NCBI RefSeq assembly: GCF_008704555.1 | Contig: NZ_CP023702.1 | Span: 7,424,001-7,488,000 of the forward strand | Direction of reading: 5' to 3' | Length of the DNA stretch: 64,000 bases | Source: Streptomyces nitrosporeus | Lineage (GTDB): Bacteria > Actinomycetota > Actinomycetes > Streptomycetales > Streptomycetaceae | Shown here: one piece after another, positions 1 through 9,283 of the stretch | Numbering within the stretch: the first letter of the stretch is position 1 | Layout: every line of letters starts with the position of its first letter | Notes under the pieces: model-generated | What the model saw: the letters and a program-made list of their open reading frames with translations, nothing else | Told to the model about the DNA's origin: nothing | Database searches by the model: none | Position numbers and translations under genes: made by a program

Positions 1-736
1 TCTCGAAGTTGAAACGGCGCTTGAGCGCGGCGGACATCTCGGACACGCCCTTGTCACGCAGGTTGGCGGTGGCGATGAGACCGAACCCCGGCACGGCGTG
101 CGCCAGGGCGCCGTCCGTACCCGCCAGTTCGGGGACCGCGATACGGCGCTCCGACAGCAACGAGACGAGCGAGTCCTGCACCTCCGGCAGGCAGCGGGTG
201 ACCTCCTCGACCCGGGCTATGGCCCCCCGGTTCATCGCCGTGAGCACCGGGGAGGGCACCAGCGCCCGCGGACTGGGCCCCTGCGCCAGCAGCAGGGCGT
301 AGTTCCAGCCGTACTTCAGCTGGTCCTCGGTCGTGCCGGCCGTGCCCTGCACCACCAGCCCGCTGGTCCCGCACACGGCGGCGGACAACAGCTCGGACAG
401 CATCGACTTGGCGGTACCGGGCTCACCGACGAGCAGCAGGCCGCGCTCACCGGCGAGCGTGACGACACACCGTTCGACCAGGGCGCGGTCACCGACGAAC
501 TTGCCCGCCACCACGAGCCGGCGCGGTACTCCCGCGGGAGCCCCGGCCTCGTCGGGCAGCTTCAGGGCCTGCCCGCCACTGCCCATGACGAAGGTGACGA
601 CGGCCCGCGGCGTGAGCCGCCAGGAGGGCGGGCGCGGCCCGGTGTCGTACGTGGCGAGGAAGGCCAGTTCCGTCGCGTACAGGTCCTCGGGCGGCACGAT
701 CTGCCGGGTCGCCCCGGCAGCGAGGGCGGTGGTCAT
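1..736 (-). CDS. MoxR-type AAA+ ATPase (3' part outside window)
   Basis: About 245 N-terminal codons of a leftward gene that runs off the window. The reading begins at an ATG at 736 (MTTALAAGATRQIVPPEDLY) and shows a Walker A loop GEPGTAKS, a predicted Walker B region, and a sensor-like IATANLRDKGVSEMS segment followed by an ALKRRF arginine region, as in MoxR chaperone ATPases. Such ATPases are thought to remodel or load cofactors into partner proteins in an ATP-dependent way. It lies 121 bases downstream of a very large protein and a DUF4132 protein on the same strand, so the three probably act together. The missing C-terminal lid domain cannot be judged. Family assignment is secure; substrate unknown. 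Confidence 0.88.
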   Translation of the reverse strand, partial: MTTALAAGATRQIVPPEDLYATELAFLATYDTGPRPPSWRLTPRAVVTFVMGSGGQALKLPDEAGAPAGVPRRLVVAGKFVGDRALVERCVVTLAGERGLLLVGEPGTAKSMLSELLSAAVCGTSGLVVQGTAGTTEDQLKYGWNYALLLAQGPSPRALVPSPVLTAMNRGAIARVEEVTRCLPEVQDSLVSLLSERRIAVPELAGTDGALAHAVPGFGLIATANLRDKGVSEMSAALKRRFNFE

Positions 737-857
737 CAAAGGGGGCCTCTCTGGGTGGTACATGGGGCGGTACGGGGACGGGTGGTGCCGGCCGGTGCCG
801 GCCGCGGGGACCCGGTGCCGCACCGGGCACCGGGCCGTCCGCCGGGGCGGGCCGCAC

Positions 858-3800
858 TCACCGGCGGCCCTTGCGGGCGCTGCGGGTGGTGAGCTGTTCG
901 TACGCCGGCGCGTCCTGGGCGAGCACCCGCTCCCAGGCGCGTGCGAAGAGCTCGGCCACGGGAATCCACGGCACGGTCCGCTGGTGGGCGTGGACCGGGT
1001 AGAGCCCTTCCTTCCAGCTCTCCACCGGCAGGGCGGGCGACTTGAGGTCGAGCCAGCCGCCGGGCAGGAAGAGGGTCCGGCCGGCGCGTGAGCGCTTGGC
1101 CTCGACGACGAGGCCGGTCGCGGCCAGTTCGGTACGGGCCTTCTTGGCCCGTGCCGGCTTCCAGCCCGTCCACAGGGCGCGGTTGCGGTCCGTGGGGTCC
1201 GGCAGAGCCAGCAACTGGAGGTAGAGGGCGGCCGCGTCCTCGCCCACTCCGTACGCCGCCGCGACCTCGGCGACGAGCGCGGGCACGCTGACCGCCGGGT
1301 CCTGCGCGTACCCCGCCGGCTGCCCGGCGCCCGCCGCGACGGCCCGGGCGAGACCGTCGCCCAGGACGGCCCGCAGCGCCGCCGGCCCCTGGGCGCGTCC
1401 GGTGCCCGTCAGCCCTTCGAGGAGGCCGAACACCTCGTCGTCGGGGCCGGAGAGACCGGCCGGGCGGACCAGGACGGTCTCGGCGTCCCGGTACCAGGGC
1501 CGCAGGACGAGGGCCTCGCCGATCCGGGTGAAGCCCTGGGCGTCGGCCCCTCCCGTGGCGGGCATCCCGTACGCCTTGCGGAGCTCGGCGGCGGTGTGAT
1601 GTCCCTGCTCCGTCCACTCGACGCCCAGGTCGAGCAGCAGTCCCGGGTCGGCGACACGACGGCGCAGCGCTGCCAGGGAGTCCGGCAGCGTCGCGCGCAG
1701 CGGGTGGCCGTACGGCAGGGCGTAGGCGAGCGCGGCCAGGGCGCCGGCCGCGTGCTGGACCGCGTGCCGGCCGGGAACGGCCGAGGGGTCGTCGGCGACC
1801 AGGTCGCCGTCCTTGTCGTGCCGCTGGACCGTGGTACGGCTCAGCCAGGGGGTGTGCCGCGGGTTCAGCACCGCCTCCGCGGCGGCGGTGTCCACCGTCG
1901 TGAGCTGCCCGGCGAGGTCCTCCGGCAGGCGGACCAGATGGCCGAGCCGCTCCGAACAGACGAGGCCGGCCGCCGCGGTGTCCGGGCCCGAGGTCCACAG
2001 ACCGGCGGGGTCGGCGGGCAGCAGCGAACCGACGAGCGCCAGCAGGTCCCCGCCGCCCACCGAGCCGAGCAGTCCGTCGCCGGTGTCCAGCTGACGCTGT
2101 TTCAGGCCGATGGTGCCGAGTTCCGCCGCGGCCGGCCGGTAGGGCAGGGCGGCGAGGAGCACGGTGCTCTGGAGCGGGCCGAACCGGCCGTCGGTGGCGG
2201 TCTCGAACGCCTCGGCCGCCTCGGGCCGCCAGGGGGCGGGGCCCTTGTCCCGGACCAGCCGCACGACGGCCGCCAGATGCCCGGCGGCGATCGCCGGGGC
2301 GTGCCGCACCTCGTGGTCCAGGGTGAAATGGGCGACCGCCCCGAAGACCCCGGACGGGTCGTGGTCCAGCGCCAGCCAGTTGACCCGGTCGTGCTGCGGG
2401 TCGACGTTCCGGCAGCCGAGCACGACCACGGTGCGCCCGCCGAGACGCAGCACCTGCCCCGCCCGCTGCTGTTTGCCGCGCGGCTCACTCAGCACGACCT
2501 CCCGGAGCACCCCTTGGGGAGTGGCGAGCGGCCCTTCGAGGATCGCGTCGAACAGCAGGAGGAGCCCCTCGCGCCGGGGCGTGTCCAGGGAGGGCGAGGC
2601 CGCCCGGTAGGCGAGCGGCCGCAGCGCGGAGAGAGCGTGCGTCCATCCCATGCCGATGTCGGGGACCGTGCGCTCCTCGCTGCGCCAGCCGCCGTCCAGG
2701 ACGGCCGGCCGGCCGTCCTGGGGCAGGGGCCTGCCGTCCGCGGGCTTCCCGGACAGCACATGGTTCACCGCGCGGACCTGGCGCAGCACGCTCCACCGCG
2801 CGGTACCCCACCAGCCGCGCATATCGGCCATCCGGGACGTCGCGTCGTGCAGCACGCGGTCCTCGCCGTGCTCGGGCGCGTAGTCGGCGAACATGCCCGC
2901 CGTCCGCCGGGAGGGCTTCGGCCGCTCGGCCTCGGGCGCCGCGAAGGCGGCCGCCGAGCCGGCGAGGTGCAGAGCCGAACGGACGAGGGAGCGGACACCA
3001 CTCAGCAGCGCCCCGTCGAGGCCCGGCAGGACCCCGGCCACCGCGTCCGCCGCCACCTTGTCCGCGGAGGGTACGGCGGCCACAGCGGCCTTGTCGGCCC
3101 CGGCGCGGGTCAGCGCCTCCTGCCGCTCGGCCAGTGCCTTCCCGGCGGTGCGCAGCAGCTCTTCCGCCCGCTCGTCGGTCAGGGAGCGCAGCACGGCCGA
3201 ACCCTGTTCGTCGCGCGGACGCAGCGCGTGCCAGAAGGCGGCCGGCGGTACGAGCCGGGTGCCCGCGGCGAACTCCCCGCCCCGCTCGCACGGCGTGAAC
3301 CTGCCGAGCAGCCCGTCGCCGGAGTCCGCCTCCCCGGCGAACAGGCCGATCTGCTGGTGCAGCAGTGCGGCGGCCGGCGCGGCTCCCCCCGGCAGCCGCA
3401 GCGCGCCCAGAGGGATCCCCGCGCTCCGGCCGGCGCCGTCCGCGCGCAGGGTGACCGTCCTGCCGTCCGGTGTCCCGGCCGTCGTCCGGGCCTCGGCGCC
3501 CTCGCCCTCCCTGCGCACCCAGCGGCCGAGCACCACGCCGTCCGTGCCGAACGGGCTCTGCTCCAGACCGGGTTGCAGGGGCAGCACCTCGCAGGAGTCC
3601 ATGAGCAGGGTGGCGCCCTCCCGGACACCGGAGCCCAGCAGGGCGGGCAGGGACGCGCGCCCGTGGGTACCGGTGGCCGGGTCGTACTCCAGCCACAGGG
3701 TCTGCCGGCCCTGCCGGCCCCGGCGCCAGAACGTCGTCCCGTCGCCGATCACGGCACGCCGGGACGGCAGTTCGGTGTCGCCCGCGTGCAGCGTACGGCC

Positions 3801-5849
3801 GCCGGTGGCACGGCCGCCGCCGGGCAGCGGGAGGGAAACGGGGTGGACGTCGTGCCCGGACCACCAGGCGTCGAACTGCTCACCGCCGAGGGTGAACACC
3901 TCCAGGGGGCGGGACGACCAGTAGGCCGACTGCTTGCTGCCCTGCCGCCACGCCACCAGCAGTTCCCCGTCCACATAACGGAACCGGGGGCGCTGCCAGC
4001 GGTCGAGGTCGTCCGGGAGGTGCAGTTCGTGTTCGAGCAGCACCTCCCCGGGGCCGACGACGACCGCCTTGCGGCGACGGGCCAGGATCAGCGCGGGCCA
4101 GGCCTCGTGGACGCCCAGGGTGTCGTTGTCGCCCTTCGCGGCTTCGGCGTCGAGCAGCCGCAGCGCCTTCTCCAGGGCGGGCCAGCCCAGCTCGTCCAGG
4201 ATGCCCGCGCGCAGGGTACGCCCCAGCAGCGGCGCGAGCGGGTGCCCGGCGGTGCGCGCGACGGCGGCGGGGGCGACCGCGGCGGCCACCTCGCGGAAGG
4301 GCCGCATCCGGTCGAGCGCCGTGCGGGCGCCGGGCAGGCCGGCCGCGCGGGTGTACGTCCCGGCGGCTTCCTCCAGCCACTCACGGGCCACCTCCCGGAG
4401 CACCGGGTGCTCCGACAGGGCGGTCATGACCTTGCCCGAAGCCCTGCGGCTGTCCCCCAGCGCGCCCACGGCCCGGTGCAGCAGGGCACGGAAACGGGTG
4501 TCGGCGGCGGTGGCGGTCAGATCGCGCCGGGCGGACGCCGCCGCGTCACCGGGGAGGAGCCAGTGCTCCAGCGCCAGATGCACGTCCACGTCGTCGGCCG
4601 GCAGGGTGAGCGGAACGCCTTCGGCCACGCACAGGTCCAGCAGGTCGAGGTCCGCCCCCGCGTGCCACCGGCCGGTGAACAGGTCGACGGGCCGCCCGTC
4701 GGCCCGCAGGCGCGGGGCCATCCGTCCGACGAGCGCCAGGGTGGCCGCGGACGGGCGGGACCAGGACGCGCCGTGCTTACGGTGCAGTGCCCAGCGGCTC
4801 AGCCAGTCGGCGGCGTCCACCCCCTGCTCCTCACCGGCCGGTGAGGTGAGGAGGGCCTCCGCACCGCTCTCCGCCAGCACCGCAAGCCAGAACTCGTCGT
4901 CCTCCAGGCCCCGGCCCAGACCGGTCGGCATGATCTCCAGCAGCCGGGCCCGCACGGCCGGCCGGTGCCCGGCGAGGACCGCGAGCGTGGACCGGTAGGC
5001 GGTCCAGAACGAGGCCGGTGCCCGCACGGCGGCCGGAGAGGCCAGCAGATCCGCGACGAGCGCGCACTCCTCGGTCACCCGGTCCAGGCCGGCAGCCCTG
5101 ATCAGCCCGCGGGCGTCCTGCGGCAGCGAGGCGTACGGCGGCATCCCCGCCGCACAGCGCTCCACGGTCAGCTGCCGGAACTGGCCCCACGCCGTGGCGG
5201 CGTCGAGCCGGCGGGTGAGGTCCTTCACGTACTCCTTGAGCGCCTTGACCGTCAACGCCCCGGCGAAGGCGAACTCCAGGAAGACGGCCCGCTGCCGCTC
5301 CTCGTCGACCGCGAGCGCGTGCACCCGCTCGGCCTCGCGCGCCTTGCCGAAGAAAGCGGACGCGTACGTCGTGTTCTCGTACCGGAGGAAGACCCGCGCG
5401 GCCTGCTCGTAGAACGTCGGCAGGAAGTGCGGCACCGCCCGGCCGAGCCGCGCCCCGAGGGCCTCGAAGCCCTCCTTCGCGTTGCCCGGGCGGGACTTGG
5501 CCTGGCGGGCGAGCCGCTCGACGTCCTTGACCAGGGCCAGTGCGTGGTGCCCGTTGGCCGGGTCGTTGACCAGCGCCCAGGCGGGGAAACCGAGGGTCTC
5601 CCGCCGCACCTGCCCGACCTCGGGCGTCTTCGCCTCGCGGGCCAGACCCAGGAACTCCAGCGCCAGGTCCTCCGCCTCGCCGAGCGTGCCGGGCACCAGC
5701 CGGACCACGCGCCGGCCGTCCAGGGCGGGATGGCCGTAGGACCGTACGGTCAGCGTGTCGGCGTCCTCACGCGTGGTGGCACCGGGGAGCAGCACGGCCC
5801 CCGCCTCCAGCAGCGCGGCCGCGGCGGTGTCGTCGTACGTCGTGCTCAT
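858..5849 (-). CDS. Large uncharacterised MoxR-associated protein (1663 aa)
   Basis: A single uninterrupted 1663-residue reading frame. No catalytic motif, signal peptide or membrane segment is recognisable. The N-terminal ~500 residues are helical and Ala/Leu/Arg rich, the centre (about residues 580-820) has beta-rich stretches with alternating Trp/Gly/Asp, and the C-terminal third returns to helical repeats ending in a basic tail (RSARKGRR). The ATG overlaps the stop of the upstream DUF4132 gene as ATGA, so translation of the two is coupled, and a MoxR ATPase follows on the same strand. This is the usual setting of giant MoxR-linked proteins in Streptomyces that are sometimes called DNA-binding proteins; I see no direct support for DNA binding. 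Probable client or scaffold of the ATPase, by context only. Confidence 0.75.
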   Translation of the reverse strand: MSTTYDDTAAAALLEAGAVLLPGATTREDADTLTVRSYGHPALDGRRVVRLVPGTLGEAEDLALEFLGLAREAKTPEVGQVRRETLGFPAWALVNDPANGHHALALVKDVERLARQAKSRPGNAKEGFEALGARLGRAVPHFLPTFYEQAARVFLRYENTTYASAFFGKAREAERVHALAVDEERQRAVFLEFAFAGALTVKALKEYVKDLTRRLDAATAWGQFRQLTVERCAAGMPPYASLPQDARGLIRAAGLDRVTEECALVADLLASPAAVRAPASFWTAYRSTLAVLAGHRPAVRARLLEIMPTGLGRGLEDDEFWLAVLAESGAEALLTSPAGEEQGVDAADWLSRWALHRKHGASWSRPSAATLALVGRMAPRLRADGRPVDLFTGRWHAGADLDLLDLCVAEGVPLTLPADDVDVHLALEHWLLPGDAAASARRDLTATAADTRFRALLHRAVGALGDSRRASGKVMTALSEHPVLREVAREWLEEAAGTYTRAAGLPGARTALDRMRPFREVAAAVAPAAVARTAGHPLAPLLGRTLRAGILDELGWPALEKALRLLDAEAAKGDNDTLGVHEAWPALILARRRKAVVVGPGEVLLEHELHLPDDLDRWQRPRFRYVDGELLVAWRQGSKQSAYWSSRPLEVFTLGGEQFDAWWSGHDVHPVSLPLPGGGRATGGRTLHAGDTELPSRRAVIGDGTTFWRRGRQGRQTLWLEYDPATGTHGRASLPALLGSGVREGATLLMDSCEVLPLQPGLEQSPFGTDGVVLGRWVRREGEGAEARTTAGTPDGRTVTLRADGAGRSAGIPLGALRLPGGAAPAAALLHQQIGLFAGEADSGDGLLGRFTPCERGGEFAAGTRLVPPAAFWHALRPRDEQGSAVLRSLTDERAEELLRTAGKALAERQEALTRAGADKAAVAAVPSADKVAADAVAGVLPGLDGALLSGVRSLVRSALHLAGSAAAFAAPEAERPKPSRRTAGMFADYAPEHGEDRVLHDATSRMADMRGWWGTARWSVLRQVRAVNHVLSGKPADGRPLPQDGRPAVLDGGWRSEERTVPDIGMGWTHALSALRPLAYRAASPSLDTPRREGLLLLFDAILEGPLATPQGVLREVVLSEPRGKQQRAGQVLRLGGRTVVVLGCRNVDPQHDRVNWLALDHDPSGVFGAVAHFTLDHEVRHAPAIAAGHLAAVVRLVRDKGPAPWRPEAAEAFETATDGRFGPLQSTVLLAALPYRPAAAELGTIGLKQRQLDTGDGLLGSVGGGDLLALVGSLLPADPAGLWTSGPDTAAAGLVCSERLGHLVRLPEDLAGQLTTVDTAAAEAVLNPRHTPWLSRTTVQRHDKDGDLVADDPSAVPGRHAVQHAAGALAALAYALPYGHPLRATLPDSLAALRRRVADPGLLLDLGVEWTEQGHHTAAELRKAYGMPATGGADAQGFTRIGEALVLRPWYRDAETVLVRPAGLSGPDDEVFGLLEGLTGTGRAQGPAALRAVLGDGLARAVAAGAGQPAGYAQDPAVSVPALVAEVAAAYGVGEDAAALYLQLLALPDPTDRNRALWTGWKPARAKKARTELAATGLVVEAKRSRAGRTLFLPGGWLDLKSPALPVESWKEGLYPVHAHQRTVPWIPVAELFARAWERVLAQDAPAYEQLTTRSARKGRR

Positions 5850-6700
5850 GCCGCCTGCTCCTCGTCCTCGATGTCCCGCCCGGCGTACAGGGACGCCGCC
5901 ATCCGCATGCCCTCGGACCAGGCCACGGGGCCCACCTGATCCAGCCTCAGCGTGCCGCCGGAGGGGCCGGCCCAGGCCAGTGGACCGGTCTCGGTCTCCT
6001 CGTAGCTCTCGTAGTCACCGATCCACACGCGGGCCTCGGCCGTGCGGCCGTCCTCCAGGACGGAGCACACGGCGTGTCCGCCGCGCACCCGGTATCCCAG
6101 CTGGGCCGCCCTGCCGTGCAGGAAGCGGAGCTCCTTGAACGAACCGCCCGCGTAGTCCTCGACCTGGGTGCTGCGGGCGTCCACGGCCGCCGGACGGTGC
6201 CACACCTCGCGGAAGAGCTGCTGGGCGCGCTGCTCGACGCCGAGTTCGACGGCGAACTCCCGCAGTTCGGCCAGGTCCTCCAGGAGGACCGGGTGGGGGA
6301 TGTGCACGGTCTCGGGCGTGATGCGCACCGTGTCCCCGTCCAGGTCGACCAGGCCGAGACCGCGCTCGGGGTCCGCGTCCCTGAGGAAACCCGCGACCCT
6401 TCCGCCGGGGCCCGTGACGACGAGGTCGCGCAGCGCCGCCTGCCAGGCGGGATCCGGCCAGACACGGGCCACCACGGCAGACGGCACGGGCAGCGAGCGT
6501 GTCATCCACCGCTCGACGTCCGCCAGGCACTGCCGCTCGTGCCGTTCGAGCCACTCGGCGAGCTGCCGCAGCCCCACGACCGCCGGATCGTCCGCGAGCC
6601 TGGCCGGAACGGACTTCAGCCTCCGCCCGGCCGCGTTGCGGCACACCACCTTGCCGTCGTCGAGGGCGATCTCGTAATCGCCCGCCGCCACCCACCCCAT
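5846..6700 (-). CDS. DUF4132 domain protein
   Basis: 284 residues. It has features I associate with DUF4132 (YehI-like) domains: an N-terminal strand-rich segment ending RNAAGRRLKSVPARL, a WLERHERQCLADVERWM helix that resembles the family's RR-x-ERAL helix, and a late VHIPHPVLLEDLAELREF segment with a following REVW. The ATG at 6700 has a GGGGAGG ribosome site six bases upstream. Its stop overlaps the start of the 1663-residue gene, and a MoxR ATPase follows. In E. coli the DUF4132 protein YehI likewise sits in a MoxR (YehL) cluster, which supports the assignment. Molecular role is unknown. It may be shorter than E. coli YehI because only the C-terminal domain is present. Confidence 0.72.
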   Translation of the reverse strand: MGWVAAGDYEIALDDGKVVCRNAAGRRLKSVPARLADDPAVVGLRQLAEWLERHERQCLADVERWMTRSLPVPSAVVARVWPDPAWQAALRDLVVTGPGGRVAGFLRDADPERGLGLVDLDGDTVRITPETVHIPHPVLLEDLAELREFAVELGVEQRAQQLFREVWHRPAAVDARSTQVEDYAGGSFKELRFLHGRAAQLGYRVRGGHAVCSVLEDGRTAEARVWIGDYESYEETETGPLAWAGPSGGTLRLDQVGPVAWSEGMRMAASLYAGRDIEDEEQAA

Positions 6701-6925
6701 CGGTGCCTCCCCGTACCCGCAGTGATCAAGTGACGGGAACTCTAGGCGAGGCCACTGACAACGCCGGGCGGCGGCCGGGACCCGGCCGGGGGAGGGGCGG
6801 AACGCGCAAGCCCGGAGCGGGAAGGGGGCGGGGGCGGCGGGCGGTGCGGACGCGCGCCCGGCGCCCGTACCGGCCGCGGGCGGGCGGACGTGGCCGGCAG
6901 GGGGTCAGGGGCGCTGCCGCACGGG

Positions 6926-7750
6926 TCAGTTGAACTCGTCGGGGTCCGGGCCGGTGCGCATACCGCGGTCCAGACCGGCGATCGCTTCCATGTCGTCGGG
7001 CGTGAGCTCGAAACCGAAGACGTCGATGTTCTGCCGGATCCGGGCGGGCGTGACCGACTTGGGGATGACGATGTTGCCGAGCTGGAGGTGCCAGCGCAGG
7101 ACGATCTGGGCCGGTGTCCTCCCGTGACGCGCGGCGAGTGAGAGCAGTACCTCGTCGTCGAGCAGGGCGCCCTGGGCGAGCGGGCTCCACGCCTCGGTGG
7201 CGATGCCGTACTCCTCGTGCAGGGAGCGCAGTCCGCTCTGCTGCAGACCGGGGTGCAGCTCGATCTGGTTGACGGCGGGGACGAGCGAGCCGGTGTCGAT
7301 CAGCCGGCGCAGATGGGCCGGCTGGAAGTTGGAGACGCCGGCGGCCCGGACCCGGCCGTCGGCCACCAGCTTCTCCAGGGCGCGCCAGGTGTCGGGGTAC
7401 AGGTCACGGGCCGGGGTGGGCCAGTGGATCAGGTAGAGGTCCACATGGTCGAGACCGAGCTTCTCCAGGCTGGAGTCGAAGGCGGCCAGAGCCGCGTCGT
7501 AGCCCTGGTCGGCGTTCCACAGCTTGGTGGTGACGAACAGCTCCTCGCGGGGGATCCCGGACTCCGCCAGAGCCCGGCCGACCCCGGCCTCGTTGCCGTA
7601 CACGGCGGCGGTGTCGATGGAGCGGTAGCCCGCGTCGAGCGCGGCGGCGACCGCCGCGGTGGTCTCCTCGTCGGGGACCTGGAAGACGCCGAAGCCGAGC
7701 TGGGGGATGGTGACGCCGTTGTTGAGGGTGACGGTGGGTACGGAGGACAT
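6926..7750 (-). CDS. Aldo/keto reductase
   Basis: 274 residues, full length for the family. The (beta/alpha)8 NADPH-dependent reductase signature is complete: GYRSIDTAAVYGNE carries the catalytic Asp and Tyr, VTTKLW the Lys, and LYLIHWP the His; the C-terminal VIPKSVTPARIRQN is the NADPH phosphate-binding loop. It probably reduces small carbonyl compounds in the cytoplasm; 2,5-diketo-gluconate reductase-like enzymes are the closest group by motif. It stands alone between leftward neighbours, with an AT-rich promoter-like patch and a 7-bp inverted repeat just upstream. Substrate cannot be deduced. Confidence 0.93.
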   Translation of the reverse strand: MSSVPTVTLNNGVTIPQLGFGVFQVPDEETTAAVAAALDAGYRSIDTAAVYGNEAGVGRALAESGIPREELFVTTKLWNADQGYDAALAAFDSSLEKLGLDHVDLYLIHWPTPARDLYPDTWRALEKLVADGRVRAAGVSNFQPAHLRRLIDTGSLVPAVNQIELHPGLQQSGLRSLHEEYGIATEAWSPLAQGALLDDEVLLSLAARHGRTPAQIVLRWHLQLGNIVIPKSVTPARIRQNIDVFGFELTPDDMEAIAGLDRGMRTGPDPDEFN

Positions 7751-7766
7751 GGTGCTTCCTTCCTGG

Positions 7767-7825
7767 GGACCGGGACAACCGGTCCGCGTGCGGTGGTTGC
7801 AAGCGTAAACAATAATTGCATGCGC
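7767..7825 (-). promoter_or_regulatory. Upstream control region of the aldo/keto reductase
   Basis: A perfect 7-bp inverted repeat, GGACCGG (7767-7773) and CCGGTCC (7779-7785), begins 17 bases upstream of the start codon. Beyond it (7798-7820) is an unusually AT-rich patch for this genome, with GCAA and TTGC arms around GTAAACAATAA. This looks like a promoter with operator sites, but I cannot assign a regulator or firm -10/-35 boxes. Confidence 0.35.
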
Positions 7826-7927
7826 GGGTTAATGCCAAAAGCGGGCCACCCGCTCCCCGGGTCGGAGCCCTCCCCCCTCCGCCCCCTGCCTCACGCCCGT
7901 GCCCGCCCGGTCATCCGTACGGTCCCC

Positions 7928-9091
7928 CTACACGTCCGCGACCGAGTCGAACCGGACGTCGTCACGGCCGACCCCCCGCGCGTCCGCGTCGACCGAACGC
8001 CTCAGCGCCTCATGGAGCTTCGCCGGGGTGAGCACCCCGAGGAAGCGCGCCCCGTCGAGCACGGCCACCCACCCCGCGTCGTGCTGCAGCATCTCGCCGA
8101 ACGCCTGCTTCAGCGGCGCGCCTACCGGCACCCACGCGTCCATGCGCCGGGCCGGACCGCTCACCGTCCCTCCCTCCCCGGCGTCCCGCAAGGCGTCGGC
8201 CGACACCCACCCGTGCAGCTCGCCGTCCCCGTCCAGCACGACGGCCCAGCGCGCGCCCAGGCCGTCGAGCCGCGCGGCCACCGTGTGCGCGGGCTCGTCG
8301 AGCCGCGCGGTCGGCGGCTCCTCCAGGTCGTCGGGCTCGACCGCGGTGACCGAGAGCCGCTTCAGCCCGCGGTCGGCGCCCACGAACCGTGCGACGTACG
8401 GTGTCGCGGGCGCGCCGAGGACCGCGCCCGGCGTGTCGTACTGCTCGATCCGCCCCTGCCCGAACACGGCCATCCGGTCGCCCATCCGCACCGCTTCCTC
8501 GATGTCGTGCGTCACCAGCAGCACGGTCTTCCCGACCCTCGCCTGCAACGCGAGGAACTGGTTCTGCAGGTGCTCGCGCACCACCGGGTCCACCGCGCCG
8601 AACGGCTCGTCCATCAGCAGTACGGGCGGATCGGCGGCCAGCGCCCGGGCCACTCCCACCCGCTGCCGCTGCCCCCCGGAGAGCTGGGCCGGGTAGCGCG
8701 GACCGTACGTCTTCGGGTCCAGGCCCACCAGGTCGAGCAGTTCGGCCGCGCGCTCCCGCGCCCGGGCGCGCTTCCAGCCGACGAGGAGGGGGACGGTCGC
8801 CGTGTTGTCCAGTACGGTCCGGTGGGGGAAGAGGCCGGCCTGCTGGATGACGTAGCCGATCCGCCTCCGCAGCTGTACGGGATCGATGCCGGAGACGTCC
8901 TCGCCGTCCACCAGGATCCGGCCCGACGTCGGTTCGATCAGCCGGTTCACCATCATCATCGTGGTGGTCTTCCCGCAGCCCGAAGGGCCGACCAGGGTGA
9001 CCAGTTCACCCCGCTCCACCTCGAAGCTCAGGCCGTCGACCGCGCGGGTCCCGTCGGGATAGACCTTGCCGACCTGCTCGAACCGGATCAT
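7928..9091 (-). CDS. Glycine betaine/osmoprotectant ABC transporter ATP-binding protein with CBS domains
   Basis: 387 residues. Walker A GPSGCGKT (about residues 35-42), Q-loop VIQQAGLFP, signature LSGGQRQRV, Walker B VLLMDEPFGAVD and H-loop VTHD are all intact. The C-terminal ~130 residues form a CBS pair (WAVVLDGDGELHGWV and GWVAVLDGARFLGVL), which in OpuA/OpuC-type ATPases senses ionic strength. This points to quaternary-amine or similar osmolyte uptake energisation. No permease or substrate-binding gene is adjacent on either side: downstream is an aldo/keto reductase and upstream a divergent hydrolase. It is therefore an orphan ATPase here; partner genes would have to be elsewhere. Confidence 0.9.
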   Translation of the reverse strand: MIRFEQVGKVYPDGTRAVDGLSFEVERGELVTLVGPSGCGKTTTMMMVNRLIEPTSGRILVDGEDVSGIDPVQLRRRIGYVIQQAGLFPHRTVLDNTATVPLLVGWKRARARERAAELLDLVGLDPKTYGPRYPAQLSGGQRQRVGVARALAADPPVLLMDEPFGAVDPVVREHLQNQFLALQARVGKTVLLVTHDIEEAVRMGDRMAVFGQGRIEQYDTPGAVLGAPATPYVARFVGADRGLKRLSVTAVEPDDLEEPPTARLDEPAHTVAARLDGLGARWAVVLDGDGELHGWVSADALRDAGEGGTVSGPARRMDAWVPVGAPLKQAFGEMLQHDAGWVAVLDGARFLGVLTPAKLHEALRRSVDADARGVGRDDVRFDSVADV

Positions 9092-9283
9092 GGATGCACG
9101 CTAAGGGCTGCCCCGCCGTTCCCGGTGGATCAGCGCGCGGCGCCGTACGGTGCGCCGCCGGACGCGGGCGCCACGGGCCGGGGCCCCGGGAGCCGGCCGG
9201 GGGCAGGCGGGCACGGGCCGGGGGCGGCCGGACCGGGGGCGTGTGCTGGACTGTCCGGGAATCACCGGATATCAGGAGTACAC

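Noticed and set aside
1596..4844. 1082-codon plus-strand open frame
   Set aside because: Lies entirely opposite the 1663-residue gene; composition is Gly/Arg/Gln-rich with no domain, the usual antisense shadow in high-GC DNA.
7217..9283. N-terminal extension of the S33 hydrolase frame (start at 7217)
   Set aside because: Runs antisense through two good genes; the GTG at 9284 has the ribosome site and the family's N terminus.
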